Source of the DNA: Alphaproteobacteria bacterium
GTDB lineage: Bacteria > Pseudomonadota > Alphaproteobacteria > Caulobacterales > Hyphomonadaceae
Assembly (NCBI GenBank): GCA_018969425.1
Contig: JAGWYJ010000003.1
Location: 89,874 to 153,873 of the forward strand
Direction of reading: 5' to 3'
Length of the DNA: 64,000 bases
Shown here piece by piece: positions 8,624 to 17,135 of the stretch; the first letter of the stretch is position 1, and the number at the start of each line of letters is the position of its first letter. The position numbers were made by a program, and so were the translations under genes. The notes beneath the pieces were generated by a model. It was not told the DNA's origin and searched no databases. It saw nothing but the letters and a program-made list of their open reading frames with translations.

Positions 8624-9390
8624 CCCGACACCAGATCGTATCCGCAACCATCCTGTTGTTCGTGGGGATCTTTCCCGCATGGGCTCAGAACCTCGGAAAT
8701 ACCCCGCCCGCCGATGTGAGAGCTGCTCTGGACGCGCCGGATAGGGATGCCGTCGCCAGAATGAGAGATCAGGACCGGGAAACCCTTGCAGTCCTCGCGT
8801 TGGCGCGCATCGCGCCTGGTGCGACCGTGCTCGATGTCGGATCAGGCAGCGGATACATGGCGATGATCCTGTCCTCCCTTGCAGGCCCCAGTGGACGAGT
8901 GGACATGCACAACTCGCCGAACTGGATCGACCAGCTTCCAGGACTTGATCCTGAAAACCTCAAACGGCGGATCCGTCGCCCCAACATACGGTTCATCACA
9001 ACTGAGTTTGATGCGATCGACAGCGCCGACGCAGAATATGACGTGATCGTTATGGCGCAGGTCTATCACGATACGCCCATCGGCTACATCAACCGACGCA
9101 AAATGAACGAGAACTTGTTCCGAATGCTGAAACCGGGAGGCCGCCTGGTGATCTCCGACCACCACGCCCTCAAGGGTCGCGGCATATCAGACTGTGTAAA
9201 ATTCCACCGTATCGAGCGCTCCACGGTTGTAGAAGAAGTCCTGCAGGCAGGTTTTCTTCTGGAAGGCTCGGAAGACATAGAGATGGCGGACAAGCGTAAT
9301 GTCAGCGTCTTCAACCCGGCCGTCCGCGGAAAGACAGACCGGTTCATACTTATGTTCACTAAATCGAAGATTCCAACCCAAGGCGGTTAG
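8620..9390 (+). CDS. Predicted exported class I SAM-dependent methyltransferase
   Basis: A 256-residue protein with a clear signal peptide (IVSATILLFVGIFPAWAQ, cleavage after about residue 22), then a Rossmann methyltransferase fold. Motif I is TVLDVGSGSGYMAMIL; the post-I acidic region and motif II-like YDVIVMAQVYHD follow, then LKPGGRLVISDHHALKGRG. The start at 8620 overlaps the YciI stop as ATGA and puts the signal peptide at the true N-terminus. The substrate is unknown. SAM is normally cytoplasmic, so an exported member is unusual; either the enzyme acts before export or the N-terminus is an anchor. It is last in the gpsA-yciI unit. Confidence 0.82.
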   Translation: MTRHQIVSATILLFVGIFPAWAQNLGNTPPADVRAALDAPDRDAVARMRDQDRETLAVLALARIAPGATVLDVGSGSGYMAMILSSLAGPSGRVDMHNSPNWIDQLPGLDPENLKRRIRRPNIRFITTEFDAIDSADAEYDVIVMAQVYHDTPIGYINRRKMNENLFRMLKPGGRLVISDHHALKGRGISDCVKFHRIERSTVVEEVLQAGFLLEGSEDIEMADKRNVSVFNPAVRGKTDRFILMFTKSKIPTQGG

Positions 9391-9408
9391 GCTGGCCGTT
9401 CCTAATGT

Positions 9409-9933
9409 TTATTCAGCCGGACGAACGACGCGGCTGGTGAGGTTGGAAAGAACATCCCGGGCATCGAATGCATTGATATCCTCACCCTTTGGGCCTTTCG
9501 ACATTACAATTTCGGCTGTGGCTTCAAAACGCGTCACCTGATCTATCTGGGCCGAACTCCAGAAAGGATCGTGAGCCGCGACCCAGCCGAAACGAGGGTG
9601 AAAGTAGACATAGCTGAAGCGTCCATCAAAGCCGGTCGAGATAGATGCCAATCGGGTTTGACGATCCGTTTCACGCTCGACGATTGAAAACGTATCGAAA
9701 CCGTTCTCAACAGTCAGTTCGGCGGCGCGGACCAGCAAATAGAGCTCCACTGTCTCTCGATCCGTCAGCGAATTACCCCGAAAGGAAACACGGAACCGAT
9801 TAGCTTCAAGACGAACATCCGAATAACCCTGGCGCTCGCCGGGTTGATAAGGCGTAGGACCGTAAGCGCACCCCGAGATCAAAAAAGAGGCGAGCGAAAG
9901 AACAACAGCAAGGGATGTGCGCAATTTGACCAT
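9409..9933 (-). CDS. CC0125/CC1285-family lipoprotein
   Basis: A 174-residue lipoprotein (SLASFLISGCAYGPTPYQP lipobox) with the family signature YSDVRLEANRFRVSFRGNS followed by LTDRETVELYLLVRAAELT. The family is known from Caulobacter and relatives and has no assigned function; the name is from recognition of these segments. The start at 9933 is preceded by AGGAGGTC, an ideal ribosome site, so the longer upstream frame is not used. It is convergent with the methyltransferase, separated by 18 bases, and downstream of the aldehyde dehydrogenase on the same strand. Confidence 0.8.
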   Translation of the reverse strand: MVKLRTSLAVVLSLASFLISGCAYGPTPYQPGERQGYSDVRLEANRFRVSFRGNSLTDRETVELYLLVRAAELTVENGFDTFSIVERETDRQTRLASISTGFDGRFSYVYFHPRFGWVAAHDPFWSSAQIDQVTRFEATAEIVMSKGPKGEDINAFDARDVLSNLTSRVVRPAE

Positions 9934-9980
9934 TGCTGACCTCCTTAGTCGCCAAACGGCGCGCAACCTGCGCGGTCAGC

Positions 9981-10012
9981 GGCCGGATGAGGCGATATAG
10001 CCTCATCCGGCC
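9981..10012. terminator. Long hairpin without a T run after the aldehyde dehydrogenase
   Basis: A 13-bp perfect inverted repeat (9981-9993 with 10000-10012) with a six-base loop, GATATA. Neither strand has a T tract after it. It lies 14 bases beyond the aldehyde dehydrogenase stop, where a terminator or RNA-stabilising hairpin would be expected. Confidence 0.5.
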
Positions 10013-10026
10013 GCACCCGTGACGTT

Positions 10027-11454
10027 TCAAGCGTACCCAAAGACCGCCTTGGTCTCAAGGAACTCATGGAGACCCTCTACGCCCCACTCTCGTCCATTGC
10101 CGGACTGCTTGTATCCGCCGAATGGAGCGTTGATATCTGAACCCGCCCCGTTCAAGTGAACCATACCTGTCCGAAGTTGCCTGGCGACAGCCTGAGCATG
10201 CTCCAGAGAGGCGGATTGGACGTACCCTGAAAGCCCATAGAGCGTGTCATTCGCCATCTCCACCGCCTGGGCCTCGGTGTCGTAGGGAAGGATACAAAGA
10301 ACAGGGCCAAAGATTTCCTCCACCGCGATCGTCATATCGTTCCTGACATCAGCGAAAATCGTCGGACGGACATAGTATCCTCGATTAAGGCCGTCCGGAC
10401 GACCGGGACCGCCCGCGACCAAAGTCGCACCCTCCTCGATGCCTTTCTGGATCAGACCCTGGATCTTGTTGAACTGAACCTCTGAGGAAACCGGACCGAT
10501 CGCGCCCTTTTCTGCTGTCCGGGGATCCTGAACCTTGACCCCTTCGGCTGTTTCCTTGGCGACGGCCTTGGCCTCGTCCTGCCGGGCCCGAGGAACGAAC
10601 ATTCGGGACGGCGCATTACAGCTCTGACCGGAGTTTCCCATCATCTGGAGAACGCCCGTCCTGACCGATTTGGCCAAATCAGCATCCTCAAGAATAATGT
10701 TTGGTGACTTTCCGCCCAGCTCCTGGGCGACACGCTTGACCGTCGGCGCAGCAGCCTGCGCGACAAGGACGCCGGCGCGGGTGGATCCGGTGAATGAGAC
10801 CATGTCAACACCGGGATGAGCCGACAGAGCCGCCCCAACCCCGGGGCCATCGCCATTCACAAGATTAAACACACCCGGAGGAACGCCGGCCTCGTGAAGG
10901 ATTTCAGCTATGATCAATGCATCGACAGGCGCGATCTCGGACGGCTTCAGCACCATAGTGCAGCCCGCAGCGAGAGCCGGAGCGACCTTGCAGGCGATCT
11001 GGTTGGCCGGCCAATTCCACGGAGTGATGAAACCGCACACCCCAATCGGCTCTTTCCGGATCAGTGTCTTGCCGCGAAGCTCCTCAAATTCAAACGTCCG
11101 AAGATAGGCGGCGGCTGTCGCAAAATGACCGAGCGCCGATCCCGCGTGGGCGGTATTCGCAAGCCACAGCGGGGCCCCCATCTCCTCGGATATGGCGGCG
11201 CCGATATCTCCCATTCGAGCCTTGATCCCAGCAACGATACGGTCAAGCAGCTCGACGCGATACTCCCTTGACGTCTGAGAGAAGGTGACAAACGCCGCCT
11301 TCGCCGCTTCCACAGCCCGGTCGACGTCCGCTTTCGACCCGATCGAGATCCGGGCGTAAGCTTCCTCGGTGGCCGGATTGATGACCTCGAGAGTTCGAGG
11401 CGTAACAGGATCGACCCACTCGCCGTTGATATAGAATTTCAGGTAGTCTCGCAT
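10027..11454 (-). CDS. NAD(P)-dependent aldehyde dehydrogenase
   Basis: Oxidises an aldehyde to the acid with NAD(P)+; 475 residues, complete. The nucleophile Cys sits in GNSGQSCNAPSRM and the general-base Glu in QELGGKSPN. The cofactor site shows TPWNWPANQ and SFTGSTRAG. The carboxy end has PFGGYKQSGNGREWG. The substrate cannot be told from sequence; the family covers succinic semialdehyde, betaine aldehyde and others. The ATG at 11454 follows GAGGAG, a good ribosome site. It appears to be a single-gene unit ended by the hairpin at 9981-10012. Confidence 0.92.
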   Translation of the reverse strand: MRDYLKFYINGEWVDPVTPRTLEVINPATEEAYARISIGSKADVDRAVEAAKAAFVTFSQTSREYRVELLDRIVAGIKARMGDIGAAISEEMGAPLWLANTAHAGSALGHFATAAAYLRTFEFEELRGKTLIRKEPIGVCGFITPWNWPANQIACKVAPALAAGCTMVLKPSEIAPVDALIIAEILHEAGVPPGVFNLVNGDGPGVGAALSAHPGVDMVSFTGSTRAGVLVAQAAAPTVKRVAQELGGKSPNIILEDADLAKSVRTGVLQMMGNSGQSCNAPSRMFVPRARQDEAKAVAKETAEGVKVQDPRTAEKGAIGPVSSEVQFNKIQGLIQKGIEEGATLVAGGPGRPDGLNRGYYVRPTIFADVRNDMTIAVEEIFGPVLCILPYDTEAQAVEMANDTLYGLSGYVQSASLEHAQAVARQLRTGMVHLNGAGSDINAPFGGYKQSGNGREWGVEGLHEFLETKAVFGYA

Positions 11455-11682
11455 ACGTCGGTCTCCTCACAGCGACTGGCAGATTAGCAACGAACCGGCC
11501 GTCCGAAAACGATAGTCGCGCCCTTGGGCCTCGATAAGCCTGTGCACGACGCAGAACCGCCAACATCTTGGCTCTCACCAAATGGGCGAACGTTCAACTG
11601 GGTTTTCTCTCACCTGCCCCACAGATTCAATCGTGCGGCGAATGACGGAATTTGACGCACTCAACGCCGTGTCCCTCGGATG

Positions 11683-12204
11683 TCACACATAAGAACTGTC
11701 GCGGGTCAGGCGGCGAAAGAGCGTCTGCCCGATTTCGGACATCATTGTATCTGAATCGAGAAACCATCTGACCGACGATGACATCGGGACCCCAAACTCA
11801 TCGGTGAGAAAAAGACGAAACTGACGCTTGTCGATAGGTTCGACACGAAATCGACCCACCTGCGTGACGGGAGCCCCAGCCTTGCCCCGCACGTCCAGAC
11901 GGGTACGAAGCAAAAAATCGCCGCCGGAATTGAAGGTGACCTCGATCAGGTTGGACGCAGAACCGCTGACGGCTGTCGCTCGCCACAAACCCACGAGACG
12001 CCTGGTCAGGTCAGCGCTTGTAATTGGCTTTGCGAAAAGCACGTCCTGTCTCCGCCCGAGCAGGGAAGAGGCGAGCACAATCTGACAGAGGCGCCAACGG
12101 GACAAAACCTGACAGGCGAAAACCGACGCCGGTGTCACTGCGCTCTCGCGCCGAGCGGGAATGTTAACCCAATGCTTCGGAATTAAGGAAGTTCTCGGCG
12201 TCAC
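11683..12204 (-). CDS. Hypothetical protein, uncertain start
   Basis: An open frame of 173 codons from a GTG. The C-terminal 120 residues look like a folded beta-rich domain: LVGLWRATAVSGSASNLIEV, GGDFLLRTRLDVRGK, GRFRVEPIDKRQFRLF. That shape resembles small lipocalin-like or DUF-type beta domains, but I do not recognise the family. A TTG start near 12100 would begin a weak signal-like segment (MSRWRLCQIVLASSLL) and is as plausible as the GTG. It is divergent from coaBC. Confidence 0.5.
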   Translation of the reverse strand: MTPRTSLIPKHWVNIPARRESAVTPASVFACQVLSRWRLCQIVLASSLLGRRQDVLFAKPITSADLTRRLVGLWRATAVSGSASNLIEVTFNSGGDFLLRTRLDVRGKAGAPVTQVGRFRVEPIDKRQFRLFLTDEFGVPMSSSVRWFLDSDTMMSEIGQTLFRRLTRDSSYV

Positions 12205-12269
12205 AGTCCGTGTAATATTGACGGGATCCGGCTATTCAATCTCAAGAGGGTTTTCGGAGCGTCCAGGCC

Positions 12270-13523
12270 GTGGACAAGCGCGTTCTTTTGATCATCGGGG
12301 GCGGTATCGCCGCCTACAAGTCGCTGGACCTCATCAGACTCCTCCTGGCGAGAGGAGTGAAAACGCGCGCAATCCTGACCCGAGCCGGCGCTGAGTTCGT
12401 CACGCCTCTTTCAGTCAGTGCGCTATCCGGACAAACGGTCCACCAGGACCTGTTCGCCCTCAATGAAGACGGCGACATGGGTCACATCGAATTATCGCGC
12501 GCTGCAGATCTTGTGGTGGTCTGTCCCGCAACCGCTGATCTTATGGCGAAGGCCGCGGGGGGTCACGCCAATGATCTGGCCTCGACGGCTCTGCTGGCGA
12601 CCGACAAGCCCGTCCTCATGGCGCCGGCCATGAACGTCCGAATGTGGCTCCATCCGGCAACCCAGAGAAACGTCGCACGACTCAGAGAGGATGGCGTGAC
12701 GATATTGGAGCCGGATGTAGGGGCTATGGCGTGTGGGGAGTTCGGGCCAGGGCGCCTTCCACACCCCGAACACATTGTCGACGCCATCCTCGGTCAGCTG
12801 GGATCCAATCGACCCGAGCAGACCCTGAAGGGCCTGCGGGCGATTGTCACCGCAGGACCCACCCGGGAGCCGCTCGACGCGGTCAGGTTCCTGTCCAACC
12901 ACTCGTCGGGGAAGCAAGGGTATGCGATCGCGACCGCACTGGCGGAACGCGGGGCCCAGGTGTCCCTCATCTCCGGGCCGACATCGCTCTCCGCTCCGCC
13001 GTCCATGACGGTTGTTCAGGTGGAGACGGCGAATGAAATGCTCGATGCCGTCCTGAAGAGATTGCCGGCTGACATCTTCGTATCTGTCGCTGCAGTCGCG
13101 GACTGGAGGCCCGTGACAAGAGCCAGCGGGAAGCTCAAGCTCAAGAATCCGGACCGAACAGGCTTGACGCTCAAATTGACGGAAAACCCGGACATCCTCC
13201 GCCATATCTCAAACCTCGGCGAAGACCGGCCGCGCCTTGTCATCGGCTTTGCAGCCGAGACTCAGAATGTCGAGGCGTACGCCGCCGCCAAACTAGCCCG
13301 AAAGGGTTGCGACTGGATCGTTGCCAACGATGTCAGCGGGGACGTCATGGGAGGTGCGGAGAACGAGATTACTCTTCTTCAGACCGGCGCCGTCGAACGC
13401 TGGCGGCGGATGACAAAGGAAGAGGTCGCACAGAAACTCGCCGATCGGATTGGTAACGCAATGGCTCAGTCCGGCGGAAAGGTGTCGTCCCGTCGATCCA
13501 GGACGAAAACAAAGAAATCTTGA
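12270..13523 (+). CDS. coaBC: Bifunctional phosphopantothenoylcysteine decarboxylase / phosphopantothenate-cysteine ligase
   Basis: Two steps of coenzyme A synthesis in one 417-residue protein. The N-terminal FMN domain (CoaC, residues 1-180) has the substrate-binding APAMN motif and the active-site CGEFGPGRLP. The C-terminal ligase domain (CoaB, from about residue 190) shows AGPTREPLDAVRFLSNHSSG, followed by KQGYAIA. The start is a GTG at 12270. It lies in the same direction as dut, an association seen near the replication origin of many alphaproteobacteria. A 28-residue basic tail (SSRRSRTKTKKS) extends beyond the usual end. Confidence 0.95.
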   Translation: MDKRVLLIIGGGIAAYKSLDLIRLLLARGVKTRAILTRAGAEFVTPLSVSALSGQTVHQDLFALNEDGDMGHIELSRAADLVVVCPATADLMAKAAGGHANDLASTALLATDKPVLMAPAMNVRMWLHPATQRNVARLREDGVTILEPDVGAMACGEFGPGRLPHPEHIVDAILGQLGSNRPEQTLKGLRAIVTAGPTREPLDAVRFLSNHSSGKQGYAIATALAERGAQVSLISGPTSLSAPPSMTVVQVETANEMLDAVLKRLPADIFVSVAAVADWRPVTRASGKLKLKNPDRTGLTLKLTENPDILRHISNLGEDRPRLVIGFAAETQNVEAYAAAKLARKGCDWIVANDVSGDVMGGAENEITLLQTGAVERWRRMTKEEVAQKLADRIGNAMAQSGGKVSSRRSRTKTKKS

Positions 13524-13633
13524 CGCTGAAGAGGCGGCGGCGGCCCGGCGCGGACGTGCGCTTCCAGGCCGCGGTTGACGAAGGTGAACCGGTATAGGAG
13601 GAAACCTCCGCATCGTCCCCCAGGTGAGCCTAG

Positions 13634-13924
13634 ATGATCCGTCACATCGTGTTTTTCACAGTCCGAGATCCGTCTCAGAAGAAAGACGTGATGACGAAAC
13701 TGACCAGTCTTGGATCCATTCCGGGACCGACGTTTTTCGAAGTTCGCGAAAACGAGAAGATGGATCAAATCGCCAACGATATCGACATTGTGGTCTATGG
13801 GGAGTTTCCCGATGCAAGTGCGCTGAGCGCCTACAAAAACCACCCCATCTATGAAGCGACGACGAAGGCGGTTCGTCCGCTCCGTGATTTGAGGTTTGCA
13901 GCCGATTTCACAACCAGAGGCTGA
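13634..13924 (+). CDS. Dabb-family alpha/beta barrel protein
   Basis: A 96-residue stress-responsive A/B barrel (Dabb) protein. It begins with the characteristic MIRHIVFFTVRD and has the DIVVYGEFPDASALSAYKNH segment before HPIY. Members dimerise through ferredoxin-like barrels; enzymatic roles are known only for a few, such as polyketide cyclases. AGGTGA lies just upstream of the ATG. It sits between coaBC and dut. Confidence 0.85.
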   Translation: MIRHIVFFTVRDPSQKKDVMTKLTSLGSIPGPTFFEVRENEKMDQIANDIDIVVYGEFPDASALSAYKNHPIYEATTKAVRPLRDLRFAADFTTRG

Positions 13925-13998
13925 GGATTAAGCTGGATGAAGGCCTTGGACGGGTCGCACCCGGCGGATACTAATCCCAGTCAGAGGAGACATGTTCA

Positions 13999-14457
13999 AT
14001 GGTTAGACAGACTGTCGTGAGGGTCATGACCCTTCCCCATTTCGAAGGCCTGTCGTTACCTGAATATGAGACCCCGGGATCCGCAGGCCTCGATCTTCGT
14101 GCAGCCATTCCACAGGATGCCCCGATAACCCTTCGTCCGGGGACGCGAACACTCGTGGAAACAGGTCTGGCGATAGCGCTGGATGACGGATACGAGGCCC
14201 AGATCCGCTCAAGATCCGGGTTGGCCATTCGATACGGAATTGCGTGCCTCAACGCGCCTGGGACGATCGACTCTGATTACCGGGGGGAGATCAAGGTCAT
14301 CCTCGTCAATCACGGCGAGGACGAATTCGTCATTTCACGCGGAGATCGGATCGCGCAAATGGTTGTCGCCGCTGTATCGCAAGCGACCTTGACCGTCTGC
14401 CAAAACCTTGATGACACCGCGCGGGGATCCGGCGGCTTCGGTTCAACTGGCAGGTGA
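13999..14457 (+). CDS. dut: Deoxyuridine 5'-triphosphate nucleotidohydrolase (dUTPase)
   Basis: Hydrolyses dUTP to dUMP, keeping uracil out of DNA and supplying dTMP synthesis. It has 152 residues, normal for the trimeric family. All five motifs are present in order: [41 protein letters not shown], and the C-terminal [10 protein letters not shown] arm. The ATG at 13999 is supported by GAGGAG about 9 bases upstream. The stop overlaps the end of the convergent lipoprotein gene by 15 bases. Confidence 0.97.
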   Translation: MVRQTVVRVMTLPHFEGLSLPEYETPGSAGLDLRAAIPQDAPITLRPGTRTLVETGLAIALDDGYEAQIRSRSGLAIRYGIACLNAPGTIDSDYRGEIKVILVNHGEDEFVISRGDRIAQMVVAAVSQATLTVCQNLDDTARGSGGFGSTGR

Positions 14458-14775
14458 CGGGGTCGATTCCGACTGCAGCTCGCACTCAGGAAAATCGACC
14501 CGCTTATCAGCGTTACACAAGAACCGTCCCTGGGGAGCCGTCGCCGTCCACTCGACTATAAGCGACTTGCCGCGATCCGACTTACGCAGATGAATATCCG
14601 AGACAGACACCAGAGACGTCGATTCCGGTGAAAGAAGCTCAGCCGTTTTCATCTGAATGCGCTCCGGCGATCTCAACGCCTGCTGCTGGGCGGAGATATC
14701 CGGACCCTCGCCACACCCTGTAGCGATCATGCCGCCGACGGCGCAAACAATGATCACAAAGTCGAAGCGATTCAT
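14443..14775 (-). CDS. Small hypothetical lipoprotein
   Basis: A 110-residue protein with a lipoprotein signal ([16 protein letters not shown]). The mature part has no domain I recognise; it contains a short beta-type stretch ([17 protein letters not shown]) and two later Cys residues. The ATG at 14775 follows GAGGGG; a GTG three codons upstream is the alternative. Its 3' end overlaps dut, transcribed convergently, by 15 bases. Confidence 0.6.
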   Translation of the reverse strand: MNRFDFVIIVCAVGGMIATGCGEGPDISAQQQALRSPERIQMKTAELLSPESTSLVSVSDIHLRKSDRGKSLIVEWTATAPQGRFLCNADKRVDFPECELQSESTPSPAS

Positions 14776-14915
14776 TCTTCTCACCCCTCAATTCGCCCCA
14801 CTCCGCCCGCGATATCGTGCACCAGAAACCCGCGCAGCAGATTGCAGTCTTTCCACCATAGGAAAAATTCCGCCGTGTTCAACACCAGGATAGATGTCGC
14901 TCTGCGTCCCGACTT

Positions 14916-16238
14916 TTATCCCTTCAGCGAAAGATCCGGCGGCTTGAGATCTGCCAGGAGATAATCATCCCCATCCTGAAGCGTTTCGAATGCGCCGAGA
15001 CCAAATGCGGAGCGGTCAATGATGATGTCCCTTGGAACAAGGGGCCTCGATAATTCCAGTCCCTCAAGAGTGCGGCATCGGGAAAACGCAACGTACGCCT
15101 GACCATGAGCGAACATGCCAGAGTCAAAATCGACGTGAACACGGTCTAGGGTCATTCCCTGAGATTTGTGAATCGTCACAGCGTAGGCGAGGCGCAAGGG
15201 TAGCTGTTTGAACGACCCGACCACTGTTCGTGTGACGGATTGCTTGGCGGCGTCAAAATCGTAACGAAACTTCTCCCATGCTAGAGGCCCGACACGGTGG
15301 GTCTCACCTGACAGGGTGACAAACACATCGCTCTCGCCAAGGGCGGCCACTGTCCCAATAGATCCATTGACCCAGCGACCGGAAGGATCATTCCGAATCA
15401 TCATAACGCGAGCCCCGGGCTTCAGCTCAAGAAGATCCTCCGTCGGAAACGCCTTCTCCTCAAACTGGCCGTCCAGAGTCGCCGTATAGCCCCGGGAAGG
15501 CCCGGGCAATTCCGCAAGTCGAATCTGATTTATCCGAAAAGCAGACGCGTTGTTAGGCGTCAGCACGACATGCGTAACCGAAGCCTCAGCAGGAGTCCTG
15601 GACGACACACGGGATTTGAGCACGGCCTCGTCCGAGACGCTGAGACGACCATTTCTTAATCCGTTGAGAATGCGGATGAACCCCTCATCCTCCTGCCGAA
15701 AGACACGCTTGAGAGCTGCGATTTGAAAGCTGGCGGCGGAAAAGGCTGGAGACTTGAAGAACCAGGCGCCGCCGTAACTTGAAGTCAGGATCGGCTCCAC
15801 ATCCGCTCCAACGACCGGCGGCAACTGATGAAGATCTCCAGAAAGGATCATACGAACGCCGCCGAACGGCGTCCTGTCTCCCCGATTTAGCCTTAGCGCA
15901 GCGTCAATCGCCTGAAGCAGATCAGCACGCACCATCGAGATCTCGTCGATCACAAGGGTCTTGATGGAGCGGACAACACGTTGATTCCGGAGCTTCTTGG
16001 CGTCGGAGGCGTCGAGTAGTCGAGGGGGGAAATTGAAAAAGGAGTGAATGGTCTGCCCGCCTACATTCACAGCCGCCAGACCGGTCGGAGCCAATACAAC
16101 TGCGCGATCCCGTTCCAACTGAATGAGCTGCCTGAGCAAAGTGGTTTTGCCCGTGCCAGCCCGACCGGTGAGGAAGATATTCCTCCGTCCGCTCAGAATA
16201 TGATGAATGAGGCTGTCATAAGCGTTGGAGTGAACCAT
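14916..16238 (-). CDS. PIF1-like DNA helicase (superfamily 1B)
   Basis: A 440-residue ATPase. It has Walker A FLTGRAGTGKTTLLRQL, Walker B TLVIDEISMV, motif III SGDLHQLPPV, and the C-terminal UvrD-like segment AVTIHKSQGMTL followed by GQAYVAFSRC. This is the 5'-3' PIF1/RecD-type helicase layout, a family that resolves G-quadruplexes and R-loops in eukaryotes and is scattered in bacteria. No nuclease or extra domain is attached. The ATG at 16238 lies about 105 bases from the divergent ThiF/MoeB gene. Confidence 0.88.
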   Translation of the reverse strand: MVHSNAYDSLIHHILSGRRNIFLTGRAGTGKTTLLRQLIQLERDRAVVLAPTGLAAVNVGGQTIHSFFNFPPRLLDASDAKKLRNQRVVRSIKTLVIDEISMVRADLLQAIDAALRLNRGDRTPFGGVRMILSGDLHQLPPVVGADVEPILTSSYGGAWFFKSPAFSAASFQIAALKRVFRQEDEGFIRILNGLRNGRLSVSDEAVLKSRVSSRTPAEASVTHVVLTPNNASAFRINQIRLAELPGPSRGYTATLDGQFEEKAFPTEDLLELKPGARVMMIRNDPSGRWVNGSIGTVAALGESDVFVTLSGETHRVGPLAWEKFRYDFDAAKQSVTRTVVGSFKQLPLRLAYAVTIHKSQGMTLDRVHVDFDSGMFAHGQAYVAFSRCRTLEGLELSRPLVPRDIIIDRSAFGLGAFETLQDGDDYLLADLKPPDLSLKG

Positions 16239-16344
16239 ATCGACCTTCCCTCCTCAAAGGCCGGTTGAACATTGAATACAGAGGGTTAGACGGGGTCTGT
16301 GATGAGAGAGTGATTACGGGCCCGTTTCCAGCGAAAGGTCGCAC

Positions 16345-17112
16345 ATGTCATTATCCGCCGACCAGATCGAGCGCTACGCTCGACATCTCATGCTGAAGGA
16401 AATCGGAGGCGTTGGCCAGAACAGGCTGCTAAACTCGCATATCGCATTGATTGGCCTCGGCGCCCTTGGGGGCCCTATCTCTCTGTACCTGGCCGCTGCG
16501 GGAATTGGTCAGCTGACCTTGATAGACGACGACACGGTCTCTCGCTCGAACCTGCAGCGACAAATCCTGTTCCAAACCAACGACATCGGAGCGTCGAAAG
16601 TCAGTGTCGCCAAGGAGCGGCTTCTAGCGTTGAACCCGGACTGTCGGATTAATGAGATCGCCGAGCGCCTCACCTCAGACAATGCACGACGCCTGCTGTC
16701 GAACGCCGATATCGTCATCGACGGATCAGACAGCTTCGAGACGCGATTTTGCAGCAATGAGACATGCCTCGGTCTGGAACGAACGCTCATAACGGGCGCG
16801 GTAGGACGGTGGACAGGACAAATGTCGACCTTCAAGGCGGGCTTGACCAAGCGCCTTCCGTTTCCAAGCCGGCTTCCCTGCTACCGATGTTTCGTTAGCG
16901 AGATCCCCGAAACGGTGGAGACTTGCTCCATGGTCGGAGTCATCGGCCCGCTGGCGGGAGTGATCGCTTCAAGAATGGCCTTGGAGACCATCAAAGAACT
17001 TACAGATGCCGGCGACAGCATGGCGGGACGACTGTGGATAGTGGAGGCCCTGAGCGGAGAGGCCAGAACCTTAGGTCTCAGAGCTGACCCGAACTGCCCG
17101 GCGTGCGGTTGA
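16345..17112 (+). CDS. HesA/MoeB/ThiF-family adenylyltransferase
   Basis: A 255-residue E1-like protein that would adenylate the C-terminal glycine of a sulfur-carrier protein, for molybdopterin or thiamine synthesis. It has the ATP-binding IGLGALGGPISLYLAAAGIG, LIDDDTVSRSNLQRQILF, and VVIDGSD-like segments. The zinc site is CYRC ... CPAC and the conserved Cys lies in ETCSMVGVIGPLAG. No rhodanese domain is fused. No moaD, moaE or thiS is adjacent, so the partner is not visible. The ATG is preceded by AAAGG. Confidence 0.9.
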   Translation: MSLSADQIERYARHLMLKEIGGVGQNRLLNSHIALIGLGALGGPISLYLAAAGIGQLTLIDDDTVSRSNLQRQILFQTNDIGASKVSVAKERLLALNPDCRINEIAERLTSDNARRLLSNADIVIDGSDSFETRFCSNETCLGLERTLITGAVGRWTGQMSTFKAGLTKRLPFPSRLPCYRCFVSEIPETVETCSMVGVIGPLAGVIASRMALETIKELTDAGDSMAGRLWIVEALSGEARTLGLRADPNCPACG

Positions 17113-17135
17113 TTGCGATAAAAGCCGTTCAGCTA

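Noticed and set aside
7400..8680. 426-codon open frame on the minus strand across gpsA and yciI
   Set aside because: Antisense to two certain genes, Arg/Ser/Pro-rich with no domain; a codon-bias artefact.
13597..13609. GGAGG-AAA-CCTCC hairpin before the Dabb gene
   Set aside because: Only five base pairs, no T run; too short to call a terminator.
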